A program made the position numbers and the translations under genes. From positions 124,001 through 188,000 of the forward strand of contig CASEYJ010000017.1 in the NCBI GenBank assembly GCA_949292175.1: a stretch of 64,000 nucleotides of DNA, in the 5' to 3' direction. The notes beneath the pieces were generated by a model. That model searched no databases. It saw nothing but the letters and a program-made list of their open reading frames with translations, and was not told where the DNA came from. Within the stretch, counting starts at the first letter, position 1. Each line of letters begins with the position of its first letter. Positions 16,564 through 25,803 of the stretch are shown one piece after another. Origin of the DNA: an uncultured bacterium (GTDB taxonomy: Bacteria > Cyanobacteriota > Vampirovibrionia > Gastranaerophilales > Gastranaerophilaceae).

Positions 16564-17619
16564 GTGTTTACTGATAATAAAAAATCTTGCATGGAACATG
16601 AAATATTTGAACAACCTGAAATTCTAGGTAATTTATTTAACACTCATGTTAACGATAACAACTACATATTGTTTGATATACCAACAGATATAGAAAAGAT
16701 TGTATTTGTAGCAAGTGGTTCATCTTATCACTGTGCAAGATTTGGTGCAGATTTATTTGGAAATATTGCAAACATTGAAGCCAGAGCAATTTATTCTAGT
16801 GAATTTTTATTGAAGGCTGCAGTTCCACACGAAGAAACTATTCTCTATGTATTTATAACTCAATCTGGTGAAACTTCAGATACAAACCAAGCTCTAAAAC
16901 GTGCAAAAAAACTAGGAATGAGAACTTTATGTATCACAAACAAAAAAGGTTCTACAATATGGAATGCAGCGGACTTTAAAATTGATTGTTGTGCAGGAGA
17001 AGAGAAAAGTATTGCGGCAACAAAATCTCTAACAACACAAATGCTTTGCGTTACATTATTGGTACTAAAATACGCGGCACATAAAGGAATTGACATAACC
17101 GAATACATTTCAAATCTAAAAACATTACCTGAAAAAATTAGAGAAACATTCTCTCTACATAAAGAAATTAAAAAGCTTGCTAAAAAACTAGCAAAATTTA
17201 AGATTATTGTAATAACAGCTGATGGAATATCTTATGCAATAGCCAAAGAAGCATCACTTAAAATCAAAGAAACGTCTTACATATGTACATTATCAAGTAT
17301 TTTGGGCGAATTTATGCACGGTCACGTTGCAGTACTAAATAATAAGGCGGCACAGATACATATTTCAATAGACAAATTAAGTGAAACTGCGATAAAAAAT
17401 TTAAATAAAATAAGAGAAGACTATAACACACCTCTATACCTAATAGGAGGCTCAAATTCCGAGACACAATCTGATTGCACAATCGATATTGAGGCATCAA
17501 GCAGTATAGTTAAGTCCTTCTGTCTTATCACAATCATTCAACTTATAGCACTTGAAACTGCACAAGCACTTCACAGAAATGTAGATAAACCACACGGACT
17601 GCATAAGGTTGTAAAATAA
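16564..17619 (+). CDS. SIS-domain aldose-ketose isomerase-like protein (GlmS isomerase half)
   Basis: About 351 residues from GTG 16564, preceded by GGAGAG; ATG 16591 (MEHEIFEQPEILG) is the alternative and matches the family start but has no ribosome site. The frame is open further left, but there it runs through the gatB terminator. Two SIS domains are visible: IVFVASGSSYHCARFGAD with ITQSGETSDT in the first, and SLKIKETSYI plus EFMHGHVAVL in the second, as in the isomerase half of GlmS and AgaS/FrlB-type deaminases. The glutaminase domain is absent. Substrate is therefore a phosphosugar, probably amino-sugar metabolism. Confidence 0.8.
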   Translation: MFTDNKKSCMEHEIFEQPEILGNLFNTHVNDNNYILFDIPTDIEKIVFVASGSSYHCARFGADLFGNIANIEARAIYSSEFLLKAAVPHEETILYVFITQSGETSDTNQALKRAKKLGMRTLCITNKKGSTIWNAADFKIDCCAGEEKSIAATKSLTTQMLCVTLLVLKYAAHKGIDITEYISNLKTLPEKIRETFSLHKEIKKLAKKLAKFKIIVITADGISYAIAKEASLKIKETSYICTLSSILGEFMHGHVAVLNNKAAQIHISIDKLSETAIKNLNKIREDYNTPLYLIGGSNSETQSDCTIDIEASSSIVKSFCLITIIQLIALETAQALHRNVDKPHGLHKVVK

Positions 17620-17650
17620 ACTCAGATACATTTTCATAAAACCTAGGGAT

Positions 17651-19228
17651 ATGATGAACTTTTTAAAAAATTTAATACTCCATAAAAAAATATTAATTGG
17701 TTGCGCATTAATATTTATATTTTCAATGTTCATAAGAATATCCGCCATTAATGTAAAACAAGACTTATTTGTAGATGAAGTTTTTACAACACAAATTGCA
17801 AATTACAGTCCATACTATTCAGAAACTCCTGTGACAATTGAGCCTAATCTAAGTCTGAACGGATATGAGCTAAAACAAAAATTATTATCCATTGATCCGT
17901 CAGCAAAAGATACCATTAGCGACATTATAAATTTACACACATTTACCAAGGACACTTCACATTCCAATTTGTACTACTCACTTTATAGATTATGGTTCAA
18001 TGGATGGCACGAGTTTAATCTTCAAAAATTTATTAGACACGGATGTCACCTTAATCTAATATTTTTTACAATTGGATTTATTTACCTATATAAAATTCTT
18101 AACTTATTATTCAAAAAGAATAAAGCTCTTATACCATTTGGTCTGTTTACAGCCTTCGCAAGTACAGCAGCGATAACAAACACAACTTTCATAAGAACAT
18201 ACGCCCTACAAGAAATGTTTTTTCTTATCTTGACATATATATTTATAAAACATTGGAAGAGGATTGAAAACAAATCCCAAGAATACAAAATCTATGACAT
18301 ATTCATACCAGCAGTTACTATTGCACTCACATTTTTAACAGGATACTATGCAGCCTTTCTAATTTTAATATATTCAATACTACTTATTACAAAGGCAACA
18401 AGACTTAAAAATTTTGATGCATTAAAATTCTTTGTCATTACAGCAATTACAACAATCTTGCTAACATTCTTAATATATCCTGGCATTACTTTTGTACTGT
18501 CTAGTTATAGAGCAACTGAAACATACGAAAAATTTTTACAATATAGAAATCTCAAAATCTTTTTAATTTACACCCCACTAATTTTCTTCCGATACATCTT
18601 TTGTATTCCGATTATTTTAACACTAATAATATACCTTAAACGAATCAAGTCTCAACAATTACACAATAAAGATTCTGTACTGACATTGATACTAATTTGC
18701 ACGAGCCTTATTTGGACTCTATTTATCTTGTACATATCTCCATACAAAAATGTTCGATACATAATGTCAATTACACCACTATTAATGTTAATTTTTCCAT
18801 ATATAGCAAGCAAACTTGAACATAAAAAAACATTCATTATATTTACAACGGCTATTTTTCTACTAAATATATTCATATCATTTTCAGAATTTATGGGAAT
18901 TAATATACGAAAATATATTCCATTCCCCGCAAAAATAGAATTTTTGAAAAACGCAAACCGCAATAAATTTATTTTTTTACAAGACAAGAACCTTCCAGTA
19001 CTAATAATTCAAGATGGAATACTAAGTCCTGTGCCTGTATATACGCAACTTGCAGATGAACAAATGTACTACACATACAATAAGACTCCCAAAAATATTA
19101 AATTTTCACACTTATACACAATAAGATGTGTCAATAATCCAGAAAAGCTACCCCCTCAGTATAAACTAATAAATATCAAAGAAGATAAACCAGCAGATTA
19201 TGTCTACGAAGAATATATACTGGAATAA
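17651..19228 (+). CDS. GT-C fold membrane glycosyltransferase (PMT/ArnT-like)
   Basis: The 525-residue polytopic protein has about ten hydrophobic helices (first at about 14-32). A first luminal loop with DLFVDEVFTTQ supplies the acidic residues typical of GT-C enzymes that use lipid-linked sugars, and FIRTYALQEMFFLILTYIF matches the GT39/ArnT pattern. A soluble tail follows from about residue 430. It probably moves a sugar from a polyprenyl phosphate carrier to an extracytoplasmic acceptor such as LPS or protein; the acceptor is unknown. Two in-frame ATGs lie next to each other (17651 and 17654). A strong terminator follows. Confidence 0.75.
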   Translation: MMNFLKNLILHKKILIGCALIFIFSMFIRISAINVKQDLFVDEVFTTQIANYSPYYSETPVTIEPNLSLNGYELKQKLLSIDPSAKDTISDIINLHTFTKDTSHSNLYYSLYRLWFNGWHEFNLQKFIRHGCHLNLIFFTIGFIYLYKILNLLFKKNKALIPFGLFTAFASTAAITNTTFIRTYALQEMFFLILTYIFIKHWKRIENKSQEYKIYDIFIPAVTIALTFLTGYYAAFLILIYSILLITKATRLKNFDALKFFVITAITTILLTFLIYPGITFVLSSYRATETYEKFLQYRNLKIFLIYTPLIFFRYIFCIPIILTLIIYLKRIKSQQLHNKDSVLTLILICTSLIWTLFILYISPYKNVRYIMSITPLLMLIFPYIASKLEHKKTFIIFTTAIFLLNIFISFSEFMGINIRKYIPFPAKIEFLKNANRNKFIFLQDKNLPVLIIQDGILSPVPVYTQLADEQMYYTYNKTPKNIKFSHLYTIRCVNNPEKLPPQYKLINIKEDKPADYVYEEYILE

Positions 19229-19242
19229 CAACTTTAACAAAT

Positions 19243-19273
19243 AAAAAAGCAGGATAAACTCATCCTGCTTTTT
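19243..19273. terminator. Bidirectional terminator
   Basis: AAAAAGCAGGAT pairs with ATCCTGCTTTTT. It lies between the rightward GT-C gene and the leftward pheS gene. Confidence 0.88.
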
Positions 19274-19292
19274 ATTTATATGTTATAAAATT

Positions 19293-20327
19293 CTAAAATT
19301 GCTTCAAGAATCTAACATCATCGTTAAAGAATAACCTAATGTCATCTATCGCATACTTAAGCATAGCAAGTCTTTCTACCCCCATACCAAATGCAAAGCC
19401 AGAGTATATCTCAGGATCTATACCAACACCTCTTAAAACATTAGGGTCAACCATACCACAGCCAAGCACCTCTAACCAACCTGTACCTGAACAAGTACGG
19501 CAACCTTTACCTTGACACATAATACATTGAACATCAACCTCAGCTGAAGGTTCAGTAAATGGGAAGAAGCTGCTTCTGAATCTAGTAGGTCTGCTTGAAC
19601 CAAAATATATTCTGATAAATTCATTCAACACACCTTTCAAATCACCAAATGTGATGTCTTTATCAACATAAAGTCCTTCTATTTGGTGGAAGAAATTGTT
19701 CTTTCTAGCATTAATGTTCTCATTACGATAAACTCTACCAGGAGCAATAACTCTAATTGGCGGCTTTTGCTCTTCCATAGCGTGAATTTGAGCACCTGAC
19801 GTTTGACTTCTAAGTACAACATTTGGTGCTAAAGTAGTGAAAAAAGTATCCTGAACATCACGAGCCGGGTGATCTTGAGGAATATTTAACATATCGAAGT
19901 TAAAATACTCAGTTTCAACCTCTGGAGAATTCTTACTCTCAACAACAGAAAATCCAAGACTCTGGAGAATAGAAACAATCTCATTAGTAGTTGATGTTAA
20001 CGGATGTACTTTACCGTGAGGAATATATTTACCAGGTAAAGTAACATCAAGTCTTTCTTTCACAAGCTTTGCATCTAATTCTTTCTTATAGAATTCATCG
20101 TGCTTTGACTTAAGAGAAGATTCCAGCTTATTTGTAATCTCATTAGCTAAAGAACCAACAATTCTCTTATCAGCATCAGACAAGTTTTTGAGATTTTTCT
20201 TAATCTCATTAAACTCACCTTTACGACTCAAATACTTAGCTCTTATTTCATCCAAATCACTAATTGTAAGTGCCTTCTCTAAATCGCTAACTGCGTCAGA
20301 ATAAATTTTCTCCAATTGTTCTTTCAT
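19293..20327 (-). CDS. pheS: Phenylalanyl-tRNA synthetase alpha subunit
   Basis: The 344-residue protein is full length. It has an N-terminal coiled-coil (1-90), then the class II catalytic core with HPLTSTTNEIVSILQSLGF, QDTFFTTLAPNVVLRSQTSG, RVIAPGRVYRNENINARKN (motif 2) and GFAFGMGVERLAMLKY (motif 3). A Cys-containing CIMCQGKGCRTCSGTGWLEV segment is the usual PheS insertion. It charges tRNA-Phe together with PheT, whose gene is not in the window. It is the last gene of kdsA-MBL-pheS. Confidence 0.97.
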   Translation of the reverse strand: MKEQLEKIYSDAVSDLEKALTISDLDEIRAKYLSRKGEFNEIKKNLKNLSDADKRIVGSLANEITNKLESSLKSKHDEFYKKELDAKLVKERLDVTLPGKYIPHGKVHPLTSTTNEIVSILQSLGFSVVESKNSPEVETEYFNFDMLNIPQDHPARDVQDTFFTTLAPNVVLRSQTSGAQIHAMEEQKPPIRVIAPGRVYRNENINARKNNFFHQIEGLYVDKDITFGDLKGVLNEFIRIYFGSSRPTRFRSSFFPFTEPSAEVDVQCIMCQGKGCRTCSGTGWLEVLGCGMVDPNVLRGVGIDPEIYSGFAFGMGVERLAMLKYAIDDIRLFFNDDVRFLKQF

Positions 20328-20339
20328 TTTTATTCCTCT

Positions 20340-20960
20340 TTATCTATTTATTTCATTATTAAGCTTTTCATATCCAATCGTAGAGCTTTCTGCGTGTCCC
20401 GGATAAACTTCTATATTATCGTCCAACTTAAATAGAATTTCAAGCAAACTCTTTTTAATTTGAGCAAAATTTCCACCAAACAAATCAGTTCTTCCATAAC
20501 TACCATGGAACAATGTATCACCTGAAAACAACTTTCCATCAATCAAGAAACAAACTCCCCCTTCAGTATGTCCAGGAGTATGAATAACTCTTATTTTTAT
20601 ACTACCAAACTGAAGTTCGGAATTATCCTCAAAATAGAAATCTGCTTTGGGCGGTTCAACATGAGGAAACGCAAAAAATCTTGCAAACTCATTTATATTG
20701 TCAAGCATTACCTTATCACCAATATGCACTCCGACCTTGGCATTTAAAGCTTTAGACATTTCATTAACACCTAAAACATGATCAAAGTGTCCGTGTGTTA
20801 ATAAGATATACTTAACAGCTAAATCATTTTCCTTAACAAAATCAAGAATATCTTCTCTATAATCAGAACAATCGATCAAAACTGCCTCTTTTGAATTTTC
20901 ATCCCAAAGAAGATAGTTATTTGCATCAATAGGTCCTGAAATATAAGTTTTCATTTTCAT
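20340..20960 (-). CDS. Metallo-beta-lactamase fold hydrolase (glyoxalase II-like)
   Basis: The 206-residue protein has the metal site motif LTHGHFDHVLG (about residues 54-64) and later zinc ligands in HTPGHTEGGVCF, FSGDTLF and YPGHAESST. These match small MBL-fold hydrolases of the hydroxyacylglutathione hydrolase/YcbL group, which cleave thioesters or related substrates with two metal ions. The exact substrate is not evident. The ATG lies three bases after the kdsA stop, and it precedes pheS by 12 bases. Confidence 0.9.
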   Translation of the reverse strand: MKMKTYISGPIDANNYLLWDENSKEAVLIDCSDYREDILDFVKENDLAVKYILLTHGHFDHVLGVNEMSKALNAKVGVHIGDKVMLDNINEFARFFAFPHVEPPKADFYFEDNSELQFGSIKIRVIHTPGHTEGGVCFLIDGKLFSGDTLFHGSYGRTDLFGGNFAQIKKSLLEILFKLDDNIEVYPGHAESSTIGYEKLNNEINR

Positions 20961-20963
20961 AAA

Positions 20964-21779
20964 CTATTTTCTCACCAATTCAAAGATATCACGACAAACT
21001 GTAAACAATCTTTCAGCATCTTTCAACGGAACCATATTTGGACCATCTGAAAGCGCCTTATCCGGATCAGGGTGAACCTCAAAGAATAAAACATCAGCTC
21101 CTGCACCCATCGCAGCCTTTGCTAAAGGCGGAACAAATGTTCTATCACCACCTGAACAATTTCCATTTGCTCCAGGAAGTTGAACACTATGAGTCGCATC
21201 AAACACGACAGGATACCCAAACTTGTGCATAATAGGAATACTCCTAAAATCAACTACAAGATTGTTATACCCAAAACTTGTACCACGATCAGTCAACAAA
21301 ATCTTATTATTTCCAACAGATTCAACCTTCTTAACCAAAGTTCCCATCTGCTCAGGTGACAAAAACTGTCCTTTTTTAATATTTATAACTTTTCCAGTTT
21401 TAGCAGCTGCAACCAACAAATCTGTTTGACGACAAAGAAAAGCCGGTATTTGCAATATATCAGCAACTTCTGCAACAATAGCAGCTTGTTCCGGAGTATG
21501 AATATCAGTAACAACCGGAACATTAAATTTGTCTTTAATAGACTGAAGCATTTCAAGTCCCTTAGTTATTCCAGGTCCTCTAAAAGACGAAATTGAAGAT
21601 CTGTTAGCTTTATCAAAAGAAGCTTTAAAAACATAATTAATACCTAATTTAGAAGTTACTTCCTTTAATGTTCCTGCAACTTCTTCAATTATTTCTTGAC
21701 TTTCAATTACACAAGGTCCACCAAGAATAGTTAACTTATCTGCACCTATTTCAAAATTCCCTAATTTAACTGTATTCAT
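20964..21779 (-). CDS. kdsA: 3-deoxy-8-phosphooctulonate (KDO8P) synthase
   Basis: The 271-residue protein has [15 protein letters not shown] near the N-terminus, then [50 protein letters not shown], and [12 protein letters not shown], all standard KdsA signatures. It condenses PEP with arabinose-5-phosphate to make KDO-8-phosphate for LPS, which implies a Gram-negative-type outer membrane. It is the first gene of a three-gene leftward run. Confidence 0.96.
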   Translation of the reverse strand: MNTVKLGNFEIGADKLTILGGPCVIESQEIIEEVAGTLKEVTSKLGINYVFKASFDKANRSSISSFRGPGITKGLEMLQSIKDKFNVPVVTDIHTPEQAAIVAEVADILQIPAFLCRQTDLLVAAAKTGKVINIKKGQFLSPEQMGTLVKKVESVGNNKILLTDRGTSFGYNNLVVDFRSIPIMHKFGYPVVFDATHSVQLPGANGNCSGGDRTFVPPLAKAAMGAGADVLFFEVHPDPDKALSDGPNMVPLKDAERLFTVCRDIFELVRK

Positions 21780-21860
21780 ATTCCCTCTTCATATACTATC
21801 TACAAAGAAAAGTATATTAAAAACAAAAGAGAATTACAAGCTACCTAATACTTTCAGGTA

Positions 21861-21889
21861 TTGTAAAACAAAAAAAATAGATCTATATT
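21861..21889 (+). promoter_or_regulatory. Promoter of the holin-like gene
   Basis: TTGTAA (21861-21866) and TATATT (21884-21889), 17 bases apart, followed by AAGGAG before the ATG at 21915. Confidence 0.55.
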
Positions 21890-21914
21890 AAGGATAATAA
21901 TAAGGAGAAAATTT

Positions 21915-22247
21915 ATGGTACATTTATTAATTAGATGGGTAACGTTTTCGCTGATAATAATGTTTGTCGCCTGGATTATTCCTGGAATTTCAATTGAAAA
22001 CTTCTGGGCAGCAATGATTGCTGCAATAGTAATTGCACTAATTAATGCAGTTATAAAACCAGTACTTATACTGCTAACATTACCAATAAACATAATGACA
22101 CTTGGTATATTCACACTTATCATTAACGCCGTATTATTTATGTTTGCAGCATATCTCGTCCCGGGGATTGAAGTTAATAGCTTTCTTAGCGCTTTTATAG
22201 GTTCAATCCTTTTATCAATACTAGGAGCTGCTATCGCTTGGATTTAA
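21915..22247 (+). CDS. Phage holin family / YvlD-type small membrane protein (PF04020-like)
   Basis: The 110-residue protein has four hydrophobic helices and little else. The pattern IPGISIENFWAAMIAAIVIALINAVIKPVLILLTLPINI, then LGIFTLIINAVLFMFAAYLVPG, matches the Phage_holin_4_2 family found widely in bacterial chromosomes. Despite the name, most members are not linked to phage lysis and their role is unknown; no phage genes lie nearby. It is monocistronic. Confidence 0.85.
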   Translation: MVHLLIRWVTFSLIIMFVAWIIPGISIENFWAAMIAAIVIALINAVIKPVLILLTLPINIMTLGIFTLIINAVLFMFAAYLVPGIEVNSFLSAFIGSILLSILGAAIAWI

Positions 22248-22270
22248 AATACTCAAATTAAGCACAAATT

Positions 22271-22304
22271 AAAAAAGGTCCAAATAAATATTGGACCTTT
22301 TTTA
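22271..22304. terminator. Bidirectional terminator
   Basis: AAAAAAGGTCCAA pairs with TTGGACCTTTTTT. It ends the holin-like gene and can also end the leftward prepilin operon. Confidence 0.88.
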
Positions 22305-22324
22305 GTGTATAAAATTTCTACAAA

Positions 22325-22957
22325 TTACTGATTGTCAATCATATTAGTAGTACCTAGATACTCTTTAGCATGAGGAGTAGTTACTCTCATTTTTCCATCT
22401 GCCCTGAACTGAATTATATATCGATCAGGTTTACTACAAGTTGCATCACCATCAACACAGTTCGGAGGAGTCTCATCACCATTCACATCAATTTGGATAG
22501 AATAATATTTCGTATCAACAGCTGTATCTGGTGAAATAAAACTATCAATAGGCAATATCCACTCAACACCATCAGTTGTGGTAAAACTTGGATTTCCAAA
22601 AGAAGCTGTAGTTGCGCAATTAACACTGGCACTATCTTCTAATGTATTAACCTTTAGAGCAAACAACTTACAAAATTTAGTATTACCAACATAACTTACA
22701 CCATTTATGGTAACTGAAGCAGTACTATTATCGAAACCTACTAAACCATCGACCGTAGGATACATATCTTCATCATTAATCATTTCTGATATTATACGCT
22801 CAGTCAAATAGTAGGCCTTTTTAAACATAACCTTATTTTTATTAGGTCTAAGTTTACCTATTGCAGGCATAAGAAGGGTTGCAATTATTGAGATAATCGC
22901 AAGACAAACCATCAATTCTGCTAAGGTAAAGCCTTTATGTAATTTTATCCATTGCAT
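22325..22957 (-). CDS. Type IV prepilin-like (pseudopilin) protein
   Basis: 210 residues from ATG 22957, which has AGGAGG ten bases upstream; an earlier in-frame start inside the upstream gene is less likely. The N-terminus MQWIKLHKG / FTLAELMVCLAIISIIATL is a class III signal: basic leader, Gly at -1, Phe at +1, Glu at +5 and a hydrophobic helix. The mature part has two Cys and DVNGDETPPN near the C-terminus, a motif like the pseudopilin D-x-NG-x-x-x-PN turn. It is the last of four prepilin-like genes in an operon. Prepilin peptidase and assembly ATPase genes are not in the window. Confidence 0.88.
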   Translation of the reverse strand: MQWIKLHKGFTLAELMVCLAIISIIATLLMPAIGKLRPNKNKVMFKKAYYLTERIISEMINDEDMYPTVDGLVGFDNSTASVTINGVSYVGNTKFCKLFALKVNTLEDSASVNCATTASFGNPSFTTTDGVEWILPIDSFISPDTAVDTKYYSIQIDVNGDETPPNCVDGDATCSKPDRYIIQFRADGKMRVTTPHAKEYLGTTNMIDNQ

Positions 22958-22974
22958 ATATTTAAATCCTCCTT

Positions 22975-25779
22975 TTACCACATAATTACAATCGCACCAG
23001 AGTAACCTCTTGTTCCTGGGGTCTCTTCATACTGAGTAAGATAATCATCTCCACAGACTTGCTTAATAACTTTCTCAGAGAAATTATTATACCCTTCCCA
23101 CTCATCTTGCTCTGGATATGTAGTTACATCAGTTGCGGAAACATTATAAATTTGGTCAACATCACTACTATTTACAGCAGTTGAATACCCAACTTTATAG
23201 TAGAAAAAGTACTGTATTTGTAACCAACAATTATGCTTAATATATCCGCCATCTCCACCTTTCCCGATATTTTTTAAATCTTCTTTATCTGCAAGCAATT
23301 CAGATAAATCAGAAAGGTAAGATATTCTTTGGAAATCTGAATCTTCCCCATGATAAGTCATTGCAGGGTCAGATGTAGTATAGTTTTCTGAATATCTAGG
23401 CTCCGGTCTTCTGCCTTGAGTTAGATATTCCCATATATCCTTATTGTTAAGAAGATCAATCTGGAAAGATCTTTCCCATACTAAACTCTTACCGCCAACA
23501 CCGCCAATTGCACTATACTGAGTCTTACAATCAGCCATAGAAGAACCTGTACATTCTACACCAAGAAGTGAAGGTTTTCCTTGTTCTCCCGGTTTGTAAA
23601 GGTTACTAGCTGTTGGCGCTGCTGGTTCTCCACCTTTACCCGGCTCCATTTTTAAACTTGCAGATCCTAATGAACGTGCAAATAGCGCCACATACTGACC
23701 TGCACGACCATGATCCCCATAAGAAAGTCTTCTGGCCTGGTGTTTATGCTGAAGTTTAATACCTAATGTATTAGTAGCATTAGGTTCACCTGTCTTTGTA
23801 GGACAAGCGTAACTATTATTAACCAATCTATACACATTTTTACCTTTTTCATTAGTAAAAATACCTATATTATTGTAGCAATAGTGATAAGCACCATATG
23901 AAGTTGGATATGTAGCATCACGATCGCCATTAACACCCGCTGTACCCATTTGTGTATTACTTAAAGGACACGCAGGTTGACCATTTGATAGAATCTTTTT
24001 CGGAATACCTGTATTTATATCTACAATATCACTAGGTTTTATTGGTCTACCACCAGCACCTTTTGAAAGAATATCACCTTTAATTATATTTGAATTTGTT
24101 GTTGTATAATAATTACAGTTTTCTTGATTAGCATCACACAAAGCAAGTCCATAATGGAAAGCCCCTGTTTTATCAAGAGTGTATGGTAATCCACCATTCA
24201 TACCTGTACCTAAACCATACCCAGTATCAGCCTCTTCTGCCTCTTGTTCACAAACGTCATCTGCAACAATCACAAAAGGTGCCTTAGGATATTGTTTAAA
24301 GTAAAAAGCATCATTAATAAGATTTGCAGTGTTTCCATAGTCAGTAAAATACTCTGTACGGCACTCTTTATCCTTAATAATATTACCTTCTTCATCGGTT
24401 ATTGGAGGCTCTATTGGAGTACACACTTCTCTTGAATTTTGGAAATACTTATAATCATAGTTAGAAGTAATATAATCAGTACCATCAACATTTTTATTTT
24501 TACCATCCTTAATAGGATGACCTACAGAATCCTTACAGCTTGCATTAGGAATTCCAGAACCGCAAGACTCAGCAGTAGATAAGTATGTACCAGCAAGGAA
24601 ATTAGCATAATCTGGCTCTAACACGGCAACCTCACCAATACAGTTTGCACCGTGCCCCCCGACACTTACACCCTCTGTAATACCGGTCAACGGATAATCA
24701 ATCGTGCTAGTACTATCGGGGGTCTTTTGAATAGAATATACACCCTTTATAAATGTTCTACCAAGCTTGAAGTCTTCAACAGGCGAAACTAATAAGCCGC
24801 CTTTTCCACCCTTGTTACCATAACAGGTTACATCCGCAGACTTTGGAACATATGCCTGTGCCAATATAGGACAATTTTTATATAAAGGATATCTTAACTG
24901 ACAATATTGACCCAAATCTTTAAATTTCTGAGTAGACCCATCTTCCCATACGAAATTGGTGTTACCTTGTATTAATCGCTTTAAACATCCTTCAGGAGTA
25001 ATATTAGAAATAACTGAATCATGTGATAAAGCACAAACTGATTTGTACCAGTAATAAGTATTCGGCGGGTCTGTTGGAGCAACTTCTTCTTTTGAAGGAA
25101 GAAGAGCTGTAATAGTAGCGTGACCAGCATCACCAGCAGTACCTGCATATTGATATGCAAAGAATTTCAAACCTGTATCCTTCACAATCTTATCAAACGC
25201 TCTTATTGAAAAATTAACCTTTTCTCCATTTTTTTCCCAATTAAATGACTGCACGTCTTCAACTGTCGGCGTATGATACACCTCAGGATTATACGACAAT
25301 CCTCCAAAATTAACTTCTTTAGAAACATGGACCAAAGGGATCTTTGATTTGTACTCTGCACCCGCAACCTTTCCGTGTATATCTTCAGTTCTCAACGAAT
25401 CTTTGGCAGAGCTATAATTAGGATTATAGTTAGCTTGGCCGCCACCGCCGCCACCGCCAATTACCTGAATATACAAATATGGTGCAGTCCTAGGAGCTTC
25501 AAATGAACACTGAGTAAACGTTGGATCTGTTGCCTGGTTATGCTCTAACAATAAGCTTCGACCTGAGTACATAATCTCATGCAAAGTGCCATCATTGTTT
25601 CTGTAACACAAATACTGTCCGTGAACAGTCCTTCTTGGTTTTAACTTGTGCTTTCTCGTTATAATTGCGGTCGAACTTGCGAATATCAACGACACAACAA
25701 CCAACAAAAGCATAACTTCAATCAATGTAAAAGCAAATTTGCTATGATGTTTATTACTGATAAAAAATTTCATGTTCAT
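22975..25779 (-). CDS. Giant glycine-rich prepilin-like protein (934 aa)
   Basis: Starts at ATG 25779 with AAGGAG upstream. A class III-like signal ends KFA / FTLIEVMLLLVVVSLIFAS, with Ala rather than Gly at -1. A shared module follows at about 50-110: HGQYLCY, TQCSFEAP, PYLYIQVIGGGGGGG. The remaining ~820 residues are rich in Gly, Asn, Tyr and Cys with many GG turns, and the protein ends GYSGAIVIMW. The same N-terminal module and C-terminal GA-[IV]-[IV]-I-x-W end occur in the next two genes. Glycine-rich domains of this kind occur in phage tail and surface proteins. I infer a very large minor pilin or tip adhesin, exported and disulphide-stabilised. Confidence 0.8.
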   Translation of the reverse strand: MNMKFFISNKHHSKFAFTLIEVMLLLVVVSLIFASSTAIITRKHKLKPRRTVHGQYLCYRNNDGTLHEIMYSGRSLLLEHNQATDPTFTQCSFEAPRTAPYLYIQVIGGGGGGGQANYNPNYSSAKDSLRTEDIHGKVAGAEYKSKIPLVHVSKEVNFGGLSYNPEVYHTPTVEDVQSFNWEKNGEKVNFSIRAFDKIVKDTGLKFFAYQYAGTAGDAGHATITALLPSKEEVAPTDPPNTYYWYKSVCALSHDSVISNITPEGCLKRLIQGNTNFVWEDGSTQKFKDLGQYCQLRYPLYKNCPILAQAYVPKSADVTCYGNKGGKGGLLVSPVEDFKLGRTFIKGVYSIQKTPDSTSTIDYPLTGITEGVSVGGHGANCIGEVAVLEPDYANFLAGTYLSTAESCGSGIPNASCKDSVGHPIKDGKNKNVDGTDYITSNYDYKYFQNSREVCTPIEPPITDEEGNIIKDKECRTEYFTDYGNTANLINDAFYFKQYPKAPFVIVADDVCEQEAEEADTGYGLGTGMNGGLPYTLDKTGAFHYGLALCDANQENCNYYTTTNSNIIKGDILSKGAGGRPIKPSDIVDINTGIPKKILSNGQPACPLSNTQMGTAGVNGDRDATYPTSYGAYHYCYNNIGIFTNEKGKNVYRLVNNSYACPTKTGEPNATNTLGIKLQHKHQARRLSYGDHGRAGQYVALFARSLGSASLKMEPGKGGEPAAPTASNLYKPGEQGKPSLLGVECTGSSMADCKTQYSAIGGVGGKSLVWERSFQIDLLNNKDIWEYLTQGRRPEPRYSENYTTSDPAMTYHGEDSDFQRISYLSDLSELLADKEDLKNIGKGGDGGYIKHNCWLQIQYFFYYKVGYSTAVNSSDVDQIYNVSATDVTTYPEQDEWEGYNNFSEKVIKQVCGDDYLTQYEETPGTRGYSGAIVIMW

Positions 25780-25803
25780 TATGACTCCTTGTTATATAAA
25801 TAA

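Noticed and set aside
21915..22247. Holin-like gene as evidence of a prophage
   Set aside because: No integrase, terminase, capsid or lysis genes are nearby, and this family is common in chromosomes.
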